In this document: in pieces, positions 1 to 7,894 of the stretch
Position numbering within the stretch: the stretch's first letter is position 1
Layout: each line of letters starts with the position of its first letter
Assembly: GCF_000511955.1 (NCBI RefSeq)
Contig: NZ_AZSU01000002.1
Location: 253,714-289,171 of the forward strand
Length of the DNA: 35,458 bases
Direction: 5' to 3'
Origin: [Clostridium] ultunense DSM 10521
Lineage (GTDB): Bacteria; Bacillota; Clostridia; Tissierellales; Tepidimicrobiaceae
Program-made: the position numbers and the translations under genes
Notes under the pieces: generated by a model
What the model was told of the DNA's origin: nothing
The model's input: only the letters and a program-made list of their open reading frames with translations
The model's database searches: none

Positions 1-281
1 GCTCACAATATACGTCAAAGGAATATCGTGAAACAGTGGAATCAAAGCAATTTAAACTATCGTATAGTGCTAAAGGTTGTCCTTATGACAACGCCTGTAT
101 AGAAAGTTTTCATGCAATACTAAAAAAAGAATGCGTATATCTTAATACATTTATAGATCATAATCATGCTAAGTTAATATTATTTCAATATATAGAAGGA
201 TTTTATAATAGAAAAAGGATTCATTCATCAATCAACTACATGACTCCAGATGAATATGAGAATCTATGTAGAGTAGCATAG
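1..281 (+). pseudogene. IS3-family transposase (OrfB), C-terminal part, cut by window start
   Basis: The frame is open to the left edge (reading SQYTSKEYRE before the first possible GTG at 36), so this is the 3' end of a gene that begins outside the window. The protein carries the end of the DDE integrase core of IS3/IS150-type transposases: GCPYDNACIESFHAILKKE holds the last catalytic Glu (in IESFH), and FYNRKRIHSSINYMTPDEYE is the usual C-terminus. The first two catalytic Asp residues lie upstream of the window. Whether the whole element is intact cannot be judged. No clear terminal inverted repeat is visible after the stop codon. Confidence 0.85.
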
Positions 282-447
282 CTTGCTTTAGATTTTGAGC
301 CTGAGGGGATGATAGCCACCCGTAGGGCTTGCCATTGATAAGCCAATAAATAAATGCTACAATATTCCACCACGAAGGCACAAAACATAGCTTGCTTTGA
401 GTTTATCGCCTTCGGGTAGAAACCTAAAAGCATTTATGTTTGGATTG
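282..447. other. IS junction region with a short direct repeat
   Basis: This is the stretch between the two transposase remnants. It holds a 13-base direct repeat, CATAGCTTGCTTT, at 277-289 and 386-398. No gene is supported; the minus-strand frame here resembles nothing. It probably contains the end of the IS3 element and the point where the ISL3 gene was cut, but the exact boundary is not visible. Confidence 0.3.
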
Positions 448-828
448 TCAATGGTGGCGGAGACCCACAAAAAAACCTAAATTTTTGTCCAAACTATTGA
501 CATAGATCCAAATAAAAAATGCTAAACGGTTAGTCATGCGGTGATAGCGAGGTAGAAAGTCATAAGACTCATAAAACCTCTTTCCACAAGAGCAAGCATA
601 CCTTCTTTTTCGAAGTACAAGATATGTGTGCTTAAATTGAAAAGGTAAATCCTTAATTGTCTGTTCTCTGTAGTCATGAATTTTAGAAGTTTTAGCACCA
701 CAAGCAGGGCAAGTATGCTCTTTTGGATCAGTTGTAATGTAGATTTTAACGAAAGAATCCTCATGCGATATTTTAGTTACTTTAACCCCTTTTAAATCTA
801 ATAATTGTGTGATAAAATTAGATTGCAC
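448..828 (-). pseudogene. ISL3-family transposase, N-terminal fragment
   Basis: The frame encodes the zinc-finger head of ISL3 transposases: CPACGAKTSKIHDYREQ supplies the first Cys pair and RRYACSCGKRFYE the second, followed by LPRYHRMTNRLA, which leads to the helix-turn-helix. Family members are usually 400 residues or more, but this frame stops after 126. The family resemblance ends near residue 105, before the DDE catalytic domain, so the gene is truncated. Upstream (860-890) lies AT-rich sequence that may include the element end. The fragment lies next to an IS3 remnant, which suggests the second insertion or a deletion removed the rest. Confidence 0.8.
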
Positions 829-1268
829 TTGTGAATAAACCTCCTTTGTATGTTTTTTTAACCAATTAACATTTTAGCAGGTTTATTTCACGAGTGCATT
901 TTATTTTTAGAAAAAATAAATGTTAGGGTAAATTATTTTCCACCCCAACATTTATTATAGAACCTTTATTCATCAATCTACTAAAACAACAGCCCATCTC
1001 ATTCATAAAATTTAACCTTCACATTGTTTCTAGACACTCTATATACTAATACCAATCAGGTAACACAATTCAAAATCAGGAAGGTATAAATCAAAAGAAG
1101 CTACATAAGCAAACGATTATCTCATAACAGATGTAGATATATTAGCGTTTGTTGAAAATAATAACTATAAATTGGATCAAACGTGGGACTTAATTTAATC
1201 CTCCAAAGTCCAAAATACCTTGATTATATTGCTATTCTTATATAAAATGATAATTATAAATAAAGATT
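829..1268. other. Intergenic stretch with a hairpin, no gene seen
   Basis: There is an imperfect 15-base-arm hairpin at 915-956 (AATAAATGTTAGGGT paired with ACCCCAACATTTATT, one mismatch). It could act as a terminator or lie at an IS end. The sequence from 960 to 1210 holds no supported ORF. A plausible sigma-A promoter, TTGATT at 1220-1225 and TAAAAT at 1243-1248 with a 17-base spacer, precedes the phosphodiesterase gene. Confidence 0.4.
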
Positions 1269-1281
1269 AGGAGGTTCTACT

Positions 1282-2103
1282 TTGGAAAGATCATTATTTA
1301 ATAGAAAAGTTATTTTAATTTTTATTATAGGAATAATTATATTAGGTTTATTTATGATAAATAGGAATTCAATTGCATTAAATATAAACAATAAAAAACT
1401 ATCTCCACCGTCCCTTGTAGCCCATGCAGGGGGAGCCATCTATGGTTTCAAATTAACCAATTCATTGGAGGCATTAGAGGAAAGCCATAAAAATGGATTT
1501 AAACTGATAGAAATGGATTTTGAATGGACATCAGATGGCAAGATAGTTGCTATCCATGATTGGGGACCAATGGTGAAAAGGCTATTTATGACAGAGGAAA
1601 GAGTTCTTAGCTTAGAAGAATTTAAAAACTCGGAAGTCTTTATGGATTTGACTTTATTGGAGTTTGATGAAGTAGTAGATTGGTTTGTATCAAAAGAGGA
1701 TATGTATCTAGTTACAGATACAAAAGGAGATAATAAAAGGCTTTTAACATATATTTTTGAAAATCATAAAAAAGCACAGAATAGAATAATCCCTCAAGTA
1801 TACTCTTTTGAAGAATATGAATTGGCAAAAAACATGGGCTTTAATAATATAATATTGACCTTATATAAGGCCGATTATACCGATGAAGATATAGTTGAAT
1901 TTGCAAGGGAAAACGAAATTTTTGCCATAACCATGCCCTTAGATAGAGGGTCTTCTACTTTGCCTATGAGACTAAAGGAAATAGGAGTATTCACTTATGT
2001 CCATACTATAAATGAACTCTATGTATTTGAAGAACTATATGAAAAAGGAGTAGGAGGTATTTACACTGACTTTTTCCATGCCAACAAGTGGATAACAGAA
2101 TAG
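1282..2103 (+). CDS. Membrane-anchored GDPD-like phosphodiesterase
   Basis: This 273-residue protein starts at TTG, chosen because a perfect AGGAGG lies 7 bases upstream. Residues 9-27 form one hydrophobic segment, so the catalytic domain is probably outside and membrane-tethered. From about residue 45 the glycerophosphodiester phosphodiesterase (PI-PLC-like TIM barrel) pattern is clear: AHAGG with His48, then EMDFEWTSDG with Glu77 and Asp79, then AIHD with His92. The usual Arg after the first His (AHRG) is Ala here, and the first region is more like bacterial 'GDPD-like' proteins than GlpQ. The likely role is hydrolysis of a glycerophosphodiester or a related lipid or teichoic-acid headgroup. 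The substrate is unknown. The gene appears monocistronic. Confidence 0.75.
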   Translation: MERSLFNRKVILIFIIGIIILGLFMINRNSIALNINNKKLSPPSLVAHAGGAIYGFKLTNSLEALEESHKNGFKLIEMDFEWTSDGKIVAIHDWGPMVKRLFMTEERVLSLEEFKNSEVFMDLTLLEFDEVVDWFVSKEDMYLVTDTKGDNKRLLTYIFENHKKAQNRIIPQVYSFEEYELAKNMGFNNIILTLYKADYTDEDIVEFARENEIFAITMPLDRGSSTLPMRLKEIGVFTYVHTINELYVFEELYEKGVGGIYTDFFHANKWITE

Positions 2104-2218
2104 ATGGTACTAATTTACCATCTTATTGGTTTAAAATGGAAATGCGTAAAAACATTTGAAAATACCCCTTAGATGATGATACAATAATATGTAAGATGAT
2201 AATTTTGGGAGGGATATT

Positions 2219-3295
2219 ATGTTTAAAAATGGTAGGTTTAAGAAGGTATTAGTTATTTCAATAATACTAGTACTGGCTTTAAGTACTATTACAGTAGCTG
2301 CCAATGAGGTCTATCAGAAAAAACTTACAGCTACCTTCGGTAGAATTAAATTTAAAGTAGATGGTAAAGATGTTACTAAAGAAGTAGAGAGCAAATATGA
2401 TACACCTGCTTTTATAGTCAACAGCCGTTCTTACGTTCCTGTAAGGGCTATTGCAGAGTTAATGGGTATGGATGTCAAATGGGACGGGGAAACCCACACA
2501 GCGGAGATTATAGACGTTAAATCAAAGGCATATGAAGATGAATTGGATAAGAAGGATAAGGAAATAGCCGAATTAAAAGAGGAAATTGAAAAATTAAAGA
2601 AAAATGTAGTAGATGAAACAGATCTTAAAGCTATACAAAAAAGATTAAATAGTGACTTTGGTACTTATAAAGATGTGGATTTTGACATAACCTTAAAGGA
2701 GAGTAATAATAGGATAGATGTAACTATAACAATGGACTTAACAAGTAGCAGGCAAGAAAGTTCTTGGAATAGGATAAACTACAATGATAGAAAAGCTATG
2801 GTAGAGGATATAACAGGTATTATATCATCAGAATTTACCAATGCAGATATTTATGGGTCAATATACGATAAATATTATAGAAAAGATGTCATTACATTTA
2901 ATAAAAAGAAAGGAAGTAGTCTAAGCATCTCCTATAGTAGTAGGGGATCAGGATCCTATGATAACTATATAGATGATATAGTATATGATGAATTTTATAG
3001 CAATGGTATAGAAGATGCTTATCTATCAAAATTTAATGCGGATAAAAGGACCATTTATTTTGATATAGAGTTTTCCGATTACTATAAATCTGAATGGAGA
3101 AAGCTTAAAAAGAGAGATATAGAAAATATGATGGATAGGATATCTGATGAAATAATTCGTGAATATGACTACTATTATGATGATTATTACTATTATGAAG
3201 ACAGAGATATAGATGCACGCATTTACATGGATGGTAAATTTCAAGGTGAATATTATAGGGATTACGACGAAAAGTATGGAACATTTGAAGATTAA
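2219..3295 (+). CDS. Secreted protein with copper-amine-oxidase-like N-terminal (stalk) domain
   Basis: This 358-residue protein starts at ATG after GGGAGGG. Residues 1-28 form a signal peptide (basic FKKVLV, a hydrophobic core, ending TVAAN). A CAO N-terminal domain follows: YDTPAFIVNSRSYVPVRAIAE and then MDVKWDGETHTAEI, the repeating 'yVPvRaiaE..G..v.Wd' pattern of this surface-associated domain in Clostridia. Residues about 100-130 form a short coiled coil (KDKEIAELKEEIEKLKK). The C-terminal ~220 residues are rich in Tyr and Asp and are not recognised. It is probably an exported or cell-wall protein of unknown role. The domain name does not imply amine oxidase activity. A terminator follows directly. 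Confidence 0.75.
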   Translation: MFKNGRFKKVLVISIILVLALSTITVAANEVYQKKLTATFGRIKFKVDGKDVTKEVESKYDTPAFIVNSRSYVPVRAIAELMGMDVKWDGETHTAEIIDVKSKAYEDELDKKDKEIAELKEEIEKLKKNVVDETDLKAIQKRLNSDFGTYKDVDFDITLKESNNRIDVTITMDLTSSRQESSWNRINYNDRKAMVEDITGIISSEFTNADIYGSIYDKYYRKDVITFNKKKGSSLSISYSSRGSGSYDNYIDDIVYDEFYSNGIEDAYLSKFNADKRTIYFDIEFSDYYKSEWRKLKKRDIENMMDRISDEIIREYDYYYDDYYYYEDRDIDARIYMDGKFQGEYYRDYDEKYGTFED

Positions 3296-3319
3296 CAATA
3301 TTAATGGATATTGCAATCT

Positions 3320-3345
3320 GGGACAGTTTTTACTGTCCCTTTTGT
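3320..3345 (+). terminator. Rho-independent terminator
   Basis: GGGACAGT, a TTTT loop and ACTGTCCC form an 8-base-pair perfect stem followed by a T-rich tail (TTTTG). It sits 25 bases after the stop codon of the CAO-domain gene. Confidence 0.85.
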
Positions 3346-3897
3346 TATGCTTAAAATTTCTAATAACTACCAATTTAATAGATTATTAAAGAAAACATTG
3401 AAATACCAACAATATAACAAATTCGACAATATATGCCTTGCATAAATGTCGAATTTCTAAGATTAAGATGCTGTTAATTTGATATTAGGAGAAAAACCGA
3501 GGTAAATACGAATAAACACGAGAATATTGCATTTGATTACCATATATGAAGGATTTACAATCTTATTAGAAGTTAACCCTCTATTTTAATAAAAATTTTT
3601 AGGAGGTGGACTTTAGTAACAAACTATAGTATCTGAGGGTTTTTTATTATGCAGCAAAATGTTATAAAATTAACAAAAGAAAAGTCCAAGACAGACTAAT
3701 AAGAAACAGATAAGGGGTTTTCTATTATTATGAATGTATAAGATAGAAAATTGCCTAGTTGATGGTGGAATTCAAGCAGAAGGAGAACCTACAGATTCTG
3801 GAGGTTTTGTTTGTAAAACCATCGAAAGGAGTTATAAATCAAAGTTTTGGGTGTCAAATCGTATTCATGACACTAGATTATATTGAGGAGGGTTTTT
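3346..3897 (+). promoter_or_regulatory. Long leader with promoter and possible attenuator before the symporter operon
   Basis: No gene is supported in these ~550 bases. A hairpin with arms AAATTCGACA and TGTCGAATTT lies at about 3419-3456. A sigma-A promoter fits at 3533-3561 (TTGATT, 17 bases, TACAAT), which would give a leader of roughly 330 bases. Within the leader, AACCCTC near 3577 can pair with GAGGGTT near 3636, which is followed by TTTTTATT like a terminator. A stray AGGAGG at about 3601-3606 lies in the loop between them. An open stretch at about 3745-3880 (GGIQAEGEPTDSGGF) is not recognised and may be a gene remnant. A conditional terminator is only an inference. Confidence 0.35.
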
Positions 3898-5094
3898 ATG
3901 GCAAAGAAGAAGAAATTAGGATTACTTCCAAAACTATTGATTGGGATTGTATTAGGTGCAGCTATTGGGCTTTTTGCACCAGAGATAGTAGGAAGGATTG
4001 TCAAAACTTTTACAGGCATATTTGGTAATTATTTAGGTTTTATTGTACCTCTAATTATTATCGGTTTTGTTGTTCGTGGAATAGCAGATATTAGTAGTGG
4101 GGCTGGTAAACTTCTTAGTTTTTCGGTCTTTTTATCATATTTTTCCACAGTATTATGGGGCATTATAGCTTATTTTGTGTCCAAGGGCATATTACCAAAA
4201 CTTATAAACTTTAGCACCCAGGTGGTTGAAGCTGACTTTAAAGAAAACGTTTTACTACCAATATTTGAAATAGATATGCCGCCTTTATTTAATATTACAT
4301 CTAGTATAATAATTGCTTTTATACTAGGGGTAGGAATTTCAATTGTTAAGAATGAAACTATGTTTAATTTCTTTGATGGATTTCAAAATATTATAAGTAT
4401 GGTTCTTGAAAAAACCATTATTCCATTTCTGCCTTTTTATATTGCAGGAATCTTCTTTGAGTTATCATATTCAGGTAGGATTACTCAAGTAGTTTCAGTT
4501 TATGGTAAAGTATTTGTTGCTGTAATAGTATTCCAGATATTTGCTAACCTAATGGAGTATCTAATTGCATCATTATATAGTGAGAGACGAATTACAGTAA
4601 AAGAATTTATAAAAAATCAAATACCTTCATATGTAACAGCTATTGGTACACAGTCTTCAGCTGCAACAATACCATTAACTCTTGAGACGGCTAAAGCAAA
4701 TGGTGTAGCTAAGGAAATAAGGGATTTCTTCATACCTCTTACTGCTACAATCCATTTTCCTGGTAGCTCTATAGCTATAACAATGTTTGCTGTTGCGGTA
4801 ATGATGGTAGACTCTATAACAATGCCATTTACTGTAATACTTGGTTTTATCCTTTTGATGAGTGTAACAATGGTAGCTGCTCCTGGTATTCCTGGAGGTG
4901 CTGTAATGGCAGCTTTAGCTTTATTAGAAGGCGTATTAGGATTTAATGAAACACAGTTAGCACTTATGATTGCACTTTATTTGACTCAAGATAGTTTTGG
5001 AACAGCAACTTCCGTTTGTGGTAATAGTTCTTTAGCAGTAATTGTAGATACAAAAGCACGTAAATTAAATTTATTATCAGACGATAAAGAGTAG
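3898..5094 (+). CDS. Dicarboxylate/amino acid:cation symporter (DAACS/SDF family)
   Basis: This protein of about 398 residues starts at ATG 3898; an upstream TTG at 3883 overlaps the GAGGAGG ribosome-binding site and is rejected. It has 8 or more hydrophobic segments. Family marks are the serine-rich hairpin motif (GTQSSAATIPLTLETA), the PGxxIAITMFA-type region and the C-terminal PGIPGGAVM and FGTATSVCGNSSLAV substrate/cation site region. The usual NxxGD near the end is replaced by VCGNSS, so specificity may differ from the aspartate/glutamate GltP type. The role is Na+- or H+-driven uptake of an acidic amino acid or organic acid across the cytoplasmic membrane. It leads an operon with the amidase gene 38 bases downstream. 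Confidence 0.85.
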   Translation: MAKKKKLGLLPKLLIGIVLGAAIGLFAPEIVGRIVKTFTGIFGNYLGFIVPLIIIGFVVRGIADISSGAGKLLSFSVFLSYFSTVLWGIIAYFVSKGILPKLINFSTQVVEADFKENVLLPIFEIDMPPLFNITSSIIIAFILGVGISIVKNETMFNFFDGFQNIISMVLEKTIIPFLPFYIAGIFFELSYSGRITQVVSVYGKVFVAVIVFQIFANLMEYLIASLYSERRITVKEFIKNQIPSYVTAIGTQSSAATIPLTLETAKANGVAKEIRDFFIPLTATIHFPGSSIAITMFAVAVMMVDSITMPFTVILGFILLMSVTMVAAPGIPGGAVMAALALLEGVLGFNETQLALMIALYLTQDSFGTATSVCGNSSLAVIVDTKARKLNLLSDDKE

Positions 5095-5132
5095 ATACTT
5101 TTTATTAGACTAAATATAATGGAGGAGATAGC

Positions 5133-6035
5133 ATGAAGACAATTTCAGGAGACAAAGTTATTTATAAGTTTACACCAAATATGGAGCATATAGAATCAAT
5201 ATTACCCAATGAAGTAATTAAAGTTGAAACTAATGATTGTTTCTTCCAACAGATACAAAGGGAAGACCAAATAATGAAAGGGATCGATCATGATAGACTT
5301 AATCCAGCTACAGGCCCTATATATGTGGAGGGAGCAGAACCAGGAGATATATTACAAGTAAAGATTCTTAATATTGAGGTAGCGGAAAAAGGGGTTTCAG
5401 CTGTTGTAGTAGGTGAAGGTGCATTAGGAGATAAGGTAGGTAAATCTACTATTAGGGTATTTGATATTGAGGATGGTCATGCAATATTTGAAGGGGTTAA
5501 GATTCCTATTGATCCAATGATTGGAGTTATAGGAGTAGCATCAGCAGAAGAAGATGGAGAATGGCCAACAAATTCACCATGGAAACATGGTGGTAATATG
5601 GATACTACAGATGTTAGGGCAGGTTCAACACTATACTTCCCAGTTAATCAAAAAGGTGCTTTATTGGCATTAGGAGATTGTCATGCTGTTATGGGAGACG
5701 GTGAGATTTGCTTTACAGGATTAGAGATACCTGCAGAGGTTACACTTGAAGTCAAATTAATTAAGAACAAGACAATTGAGTGGCCTTTAATAGAAACAGA
5801 TAAGTATACTATGGTGGTTGCTTCAGGTGATGATCTAGATGATGCCTTATATGCTGCCACTGATCAAGCAGTAAAGCTTTTAAAAGATAGTTTAGGATTG
5901 GAATGGGAAGATGCCTATATTTTAACCAGTATATCTGTAGACATGAAGATATCACAGGTTGTAAATCCAAAGAAAACCGTCAGAGCGGCTATCCCAAAAG
6001 ATATTGTATCAACAGAAAGATTAATAAACAGATAG
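5133..6035 (+). CDS. Acetamidase/formamidase family protein
   Basis: This 300-residue protein starts at ATG after GGAGGAG. It matches the FmdA/AmdA fold family in its small Clostridial/Bacillus form: GPIYVEGAEPGDILQVKIL near the front, then GVIGVASAEEDGEWPTNSP, the GNMDTTDVRAGSTLYFPV core, and GDCHAVMGDGEICFTGLE with the conserved Asp-Cys-His and metal-site residues. Family members hydrolyse short amides (formamide, acetamide) to ammonia and the acid in the cytoplasm; the real substrate here is not determined. It lies 38 bases after the symporter and is probably co-transcribed, so it may act on an imported amide. It is followed by a strong terminator. Confidence 0.85.
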   Translation: MKTISGDKVIYKFTPNMEHIESILPNEVIKVETNDCFFQQIQREDQIMKGIDHDRLNPATGPIYVEGAEPGDILQVKILNIEVAEKGVSAVVVGEGALGDKVGKSTIRVFDIEDGHAIFEGVKIPIDPMIGVIGVASAEEDGEWPTNSPWKHGGNMDTTDVRAGSTLYFPVNQKGALLALGDCHAVMGDGEICFTGLEIPAEVTLEVKLIKNKTIEWPLIETDKYTMVVASGDDLDDALYAATDQAVKLLKDSLGLEWEDAYILTSISVDMKISQVVNPKKTVRAAIPKDIVSTERLINR

Positions 6036-6072
6036 AGTACAAGTAAAGATTAAACAATATCGCCTTCCATAG

Positions 6073-6107
6073 AGCAGTAGGAAAAAGTTCCTACTGCTTT
6101 ATTTTTT
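6073..6107. terminator. Terminator, probably bidirectional
   Basis: AGCAGTAGGAA and TTCCTACTGCT form an 11-base-pair stem with a 4-base loop and a T-rich tail (TTATTTTTTT). It sits between the convergent amidase gene and the minus-strand XRE regulator and can serve both. Confidence 0.85.
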
Positions 6108-6337
6108 TACCTATTGATCTCCGGATTATCCGTTCTTCCCACTAGATAATCAATAGATACTTCAAAATAGTCAGCTAAGGCTACCAGTTTTTCTATGGTG
6201 GTAGTTCTTCTTCCGCGTTCAATATCGCTTATGGCAGTATAAGTAAGTCCAACCATTTCTCCTAACTCAGATTGTTTGATATTTCTTTGTTTGCGTAACA
6301 ATCTTATGCGTTCAGCGAAAATTTTATTAGAAAACAT
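6107..6337 (-). CDS. XRE-family transcriptional regulator (small Cro/C1-type)
   Basis: This protein of about 76 residues is almost entirely one helix-turn-helix domain: FAERIRLLRKQRNIKQSELG leads into MVGLTYTAISDIERGRRT (recognition helix) and then LVALADYFEVSIDYLVGRTD, the standard end of the fold. The start is placed at ATG 6337, which has AAGGGG upstream; the longer TTG frame from 6364 would run through the ribosome-binding site and the first operator. It lies convergent to the amidase gene. Two identical-arm palindromes stand just upstream (see operators), so autoregulation is likely. The gene it controls on the other side appears lost. Confidence 0.85.
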   Translation of the reverse strand: MFSNKIFAERIRLLRKQRNIKQSELGEMVGLTYTAISDIERGRRTTTIEKLVALADYFEVSIDYLVGRTDNPEINR

Positions 6338-6349
6338 ATAAAAAACCCC

Positions 6350-6378
6350 TTGACTTTTCGCCAAACGCGAAATATAAT
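6350..6378 (+). promoter_or_regulatory. Strong sigma-A type promoter facing right
   Basis: TTGACT at 6350-6355 and TATAAT at 6373-6378 are spaced by exactly 17 bases. The first XRE operator (6357-6371) fills the spacer, so a bound repressor would block RNA polymerase. There is no clear ORF directly downstream of it. Confidence 0.65.
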
Positions 6379-6407
6379 ATATAATGTAAGGATTCGCGAA
6401 TGGCGAA
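6357..6407. promoter_or_regulatory. Pair of palindromic operators for the XRE regulator
   Basis: There are two copies of TTCGC-N5-GCGAA, at 6357-6371 and 6393-6407, with centres 36 bases apart. The arms are identical and the spacers differ (CAAAC and GAATG). They flank the AT-rich core between the regulator and the rightward promoter, as in Cro/C1-type divergent switches. The binding protein is inferred from adjacency. Confidence 0.7.
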
Positions 6408-6711
6408 ATTATTTTATAAAAAGGCGGTGATAAGACAAAAACTTACCGATTAAACCAATCACCAAAATAGCTGTTCTATTCCTTTGAAACAGCTACCCAA
6501 ATTTATAAGCACTAATTGCTTGATACGTTATCATAAAGTTTGCCCCAACAAACTTTATGATAACATTTTACCAAATTTTTTATATTAATACAACTGGATA
6601 TTGCCGGAAGTAGTCACCATGATTAATGCATCAGTATTTTATACTGAAAAGAAAGGAGGGCAGAAAAGGTTAAATACTTTAAAATACTCAGTTATAGGGA
6701 GGTAAAGTAAG
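6408..6711. other. Intergenic stretch with two hairpins and possible gene remnants
   Basis: Two inverted repeats are visible: TAGCTGTT/AACAGCTA at 6468-6495, and a perfect 16-base-pair stem at 6527-6564 (GTTATCATAAAGTTTG, loop CCCCAA). A short frame at 6432-6488 reads KTKTYRLNQSPKIAVLFL before a stop, without a start codon; it could be the remains of the gene once driven by the rightward promoter. A 28-codon ORF at 6619-6705 is possible but unsupported. The downstream Gate-domain gene has its own ribosome-binding site near 6699. Confidence 0.4.
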
Positions 6712-7374
6712 ATGAATAATGAAAAAAAACTAGATGTGCAAATACCAGAAGCGACTATTAAAGGATATATTGCTCTCATTATAGCAATTCTAATTTTCTC
6801 AGGAATTTTTGAAAAGGCAACAGGTCCTATTCAAGTATTGGATTTTACAACTTTAATAGGCAAGTTTGGAACAATTGCAGAAAGTGGAAACTTTCGTGGT
6901 TCAGGTGGATCCGGGGCACGTGATGGTTTTCTATTTGCTTTCTCGTTAGCACCTACAACTATGGCTGCTCTAGGCATAGTTGAAGTTGTGGAATCTTTTG
7001 GAGGATTAGCTGCAGGTGCAAAACTATTAAATCCTATTATGCGACGTATAATGGGTATTCCTGGATTTACATCATTAGCATTGGTAGCTAGTTTGAGTAG
7101 TTCTGATGCAGGTGCTGCAATGACAAAAGATTTAGTGGATAATGGTCTAATTACAGAAGACGAAAGAGATATATTCGTTGGATTTCAGTTCCCAGGGTCT
7201 GCAACAATAACTAATTACTTTTCTTCAGGTTCAGCTTTATTCCCATATATTGTTACTAGTGTAGGCGTACCTCTTTTAGTGATATTTGTTCTTAAGATTT
7301 TAGCAGCAAATATAATTCGTATGTTGGTTAAACGTAGTAATTCTAAGATGAAAGGAGAGGTTGCTAATGTCTAA
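6712..7374 (+). CDS. YjiH-like membrane protein with nucleoside-recognition (Gate) domain
   Basis: This 220-residue protein has about five membrane segments. The Gate-domain pattern is visible: TTMAALGIVEVVESFGGLAAGAKLL, then the GIPGFTSLALVASLSSSDAGAAMTKDL loop, then QFPGSATITNYFSSGSALFP. It forms an obvious pair with the next gene, whose ATG overlaps its stop by 8 bases, so the two products probably form one complex. In E. coli the yjiG/yjiH pair lies with the isoaspartyl dipeptidase gene iadA (general knowledge). Here the pair likewise lies next to peptidase genes, which supports a role in transport or channelling of peptide or amino-acid products. SpmA/SpmB-type sporulation proteins share the domain and are the main alternative. 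Confidence 0.7.
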   Translation: MNNEKKLDVQIPEATIKGYIALIIAILIFSGIFEKATGPIQVLDFTTLIGKFGTIAESGNFRGSGGSGARDGFLFAFSLAPTTMAALGIVEVVESFGGLAAGAKLLNPIMRRIMGIPGFTSLALVASLSSSDAGAAMTKDLVDNGLITEDERDIFVGFQFPGSATITNYFSSGSALFPYIVTSVGVPLLVIFVLKILAANIIRMLVKRSNSKMKGEVANV

Positions 7375-7846
7375 AGATACAGAAGTTAAGAAAACTGTTT
7401 TTGAAAACTTTATTATAGGAGCACGAAAAGGATGGGGAATATTTACCAAAAGTATGCTTCCTAGTATTCTTATGGCTTATGTATTAATTCAGATTCTTAA
7501 TGTTACTGGCCTTATGGACTTAGTCGGTAAAATATTTACTCCTGTTATGGGCCTATTAGGCTTACCTGGAATAGCTATAGTAGCACTTATTTCAGGGTTC
7601 TTTAGTAAAGGAGGAGGTTGTGCTACTGCAGCCTTATTATATACGGAAGGTTCTATAACAGAGGTTCATGCTACTATGCTATTACCTGCCATAATCCTAT
7701 TTGGTGGATTGTTAGGTCAATGGGTAAGGATAGTAGTTTTAGCAGGGGTACCTTCTAAAAGATATGGTTGGATGTTTGCAGCAGCGGCTATAAACTCGGT
7801 TTTAGCACTTTTAATTATGAGGTTAATTTTAGCCTTTGTTTCCTAA
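7367..7846 (+). CDS. YjiG-like membrane protein with nucleoside-recognition (Gate) domain
   Basis: This 159-residue protein has four or so membrane segments and is the partner of the preceding gene. The start at ATG 7367 is preferred over TTG 7361 because AAAGGAGAGG lies at the right distance and the ATG overlaps the previous stop (ATGTCTAA). The signature regions are GWGIFTKSMLPSILMAYVLI, then GLPGIAIVALISGFFSKGGG, then LLPAIILFGGLLGQWVRIVV. SpmB-like and YjiG-like proteins share this layout. The adjoining M20D amidohydrolase gene begins 48 bases later, so all three are probably on one transcript. Confidence 0.7.
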   Translation: MSKDTEVKKTVFENFIIGARKGWGIFTKSMLPSILMAYVLIQILNVTGLMDLVGKIFTPVMGLLGLPGIAIVALISGFFSKGGGCATAALLYTEGSITEVHATMLLPAIILFGGLLGQWVRIVVLAGVPSKRYGWMFAAAAINSVLALLIMRLILAFVS

Positions 7847-7894
7847 ATTGAAGTAAGGCGAAAAACTGCCTGTTTTACAAGGGGGAAAAAACTT

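Noticed and set aside
236-433. 65-codon minus-strand ORF at the IS junction
   Set aside because: There is no family resemblance, no ribosome-binding site, and it overlaps the IS3 gene end.
3026-3373. Hydrophobic 115-codon minus-strand ORF
   Set aside because: It is antisense to the Tyr/Asp-rich end of the CAO-domain protein, whose codons read as Ile/Val on the other strand; it also crosses a terminator.
3759-4028. 89-codon plus-strand ORF overlapping the symporter start
   Set aside because: It runs out of frame through the ribosome-binding site and first helices of a clear symporter gene and has no site of its own.
6712-7846. Calling the Gate-domain pair SpmA/SpmB (spore maturation)
   Set aside because: The domain is shared, but the neighbours are peptidases and transporters and there are no sporulation genes nearby, so the YjiH/YjiG reading is preferred though not proven.
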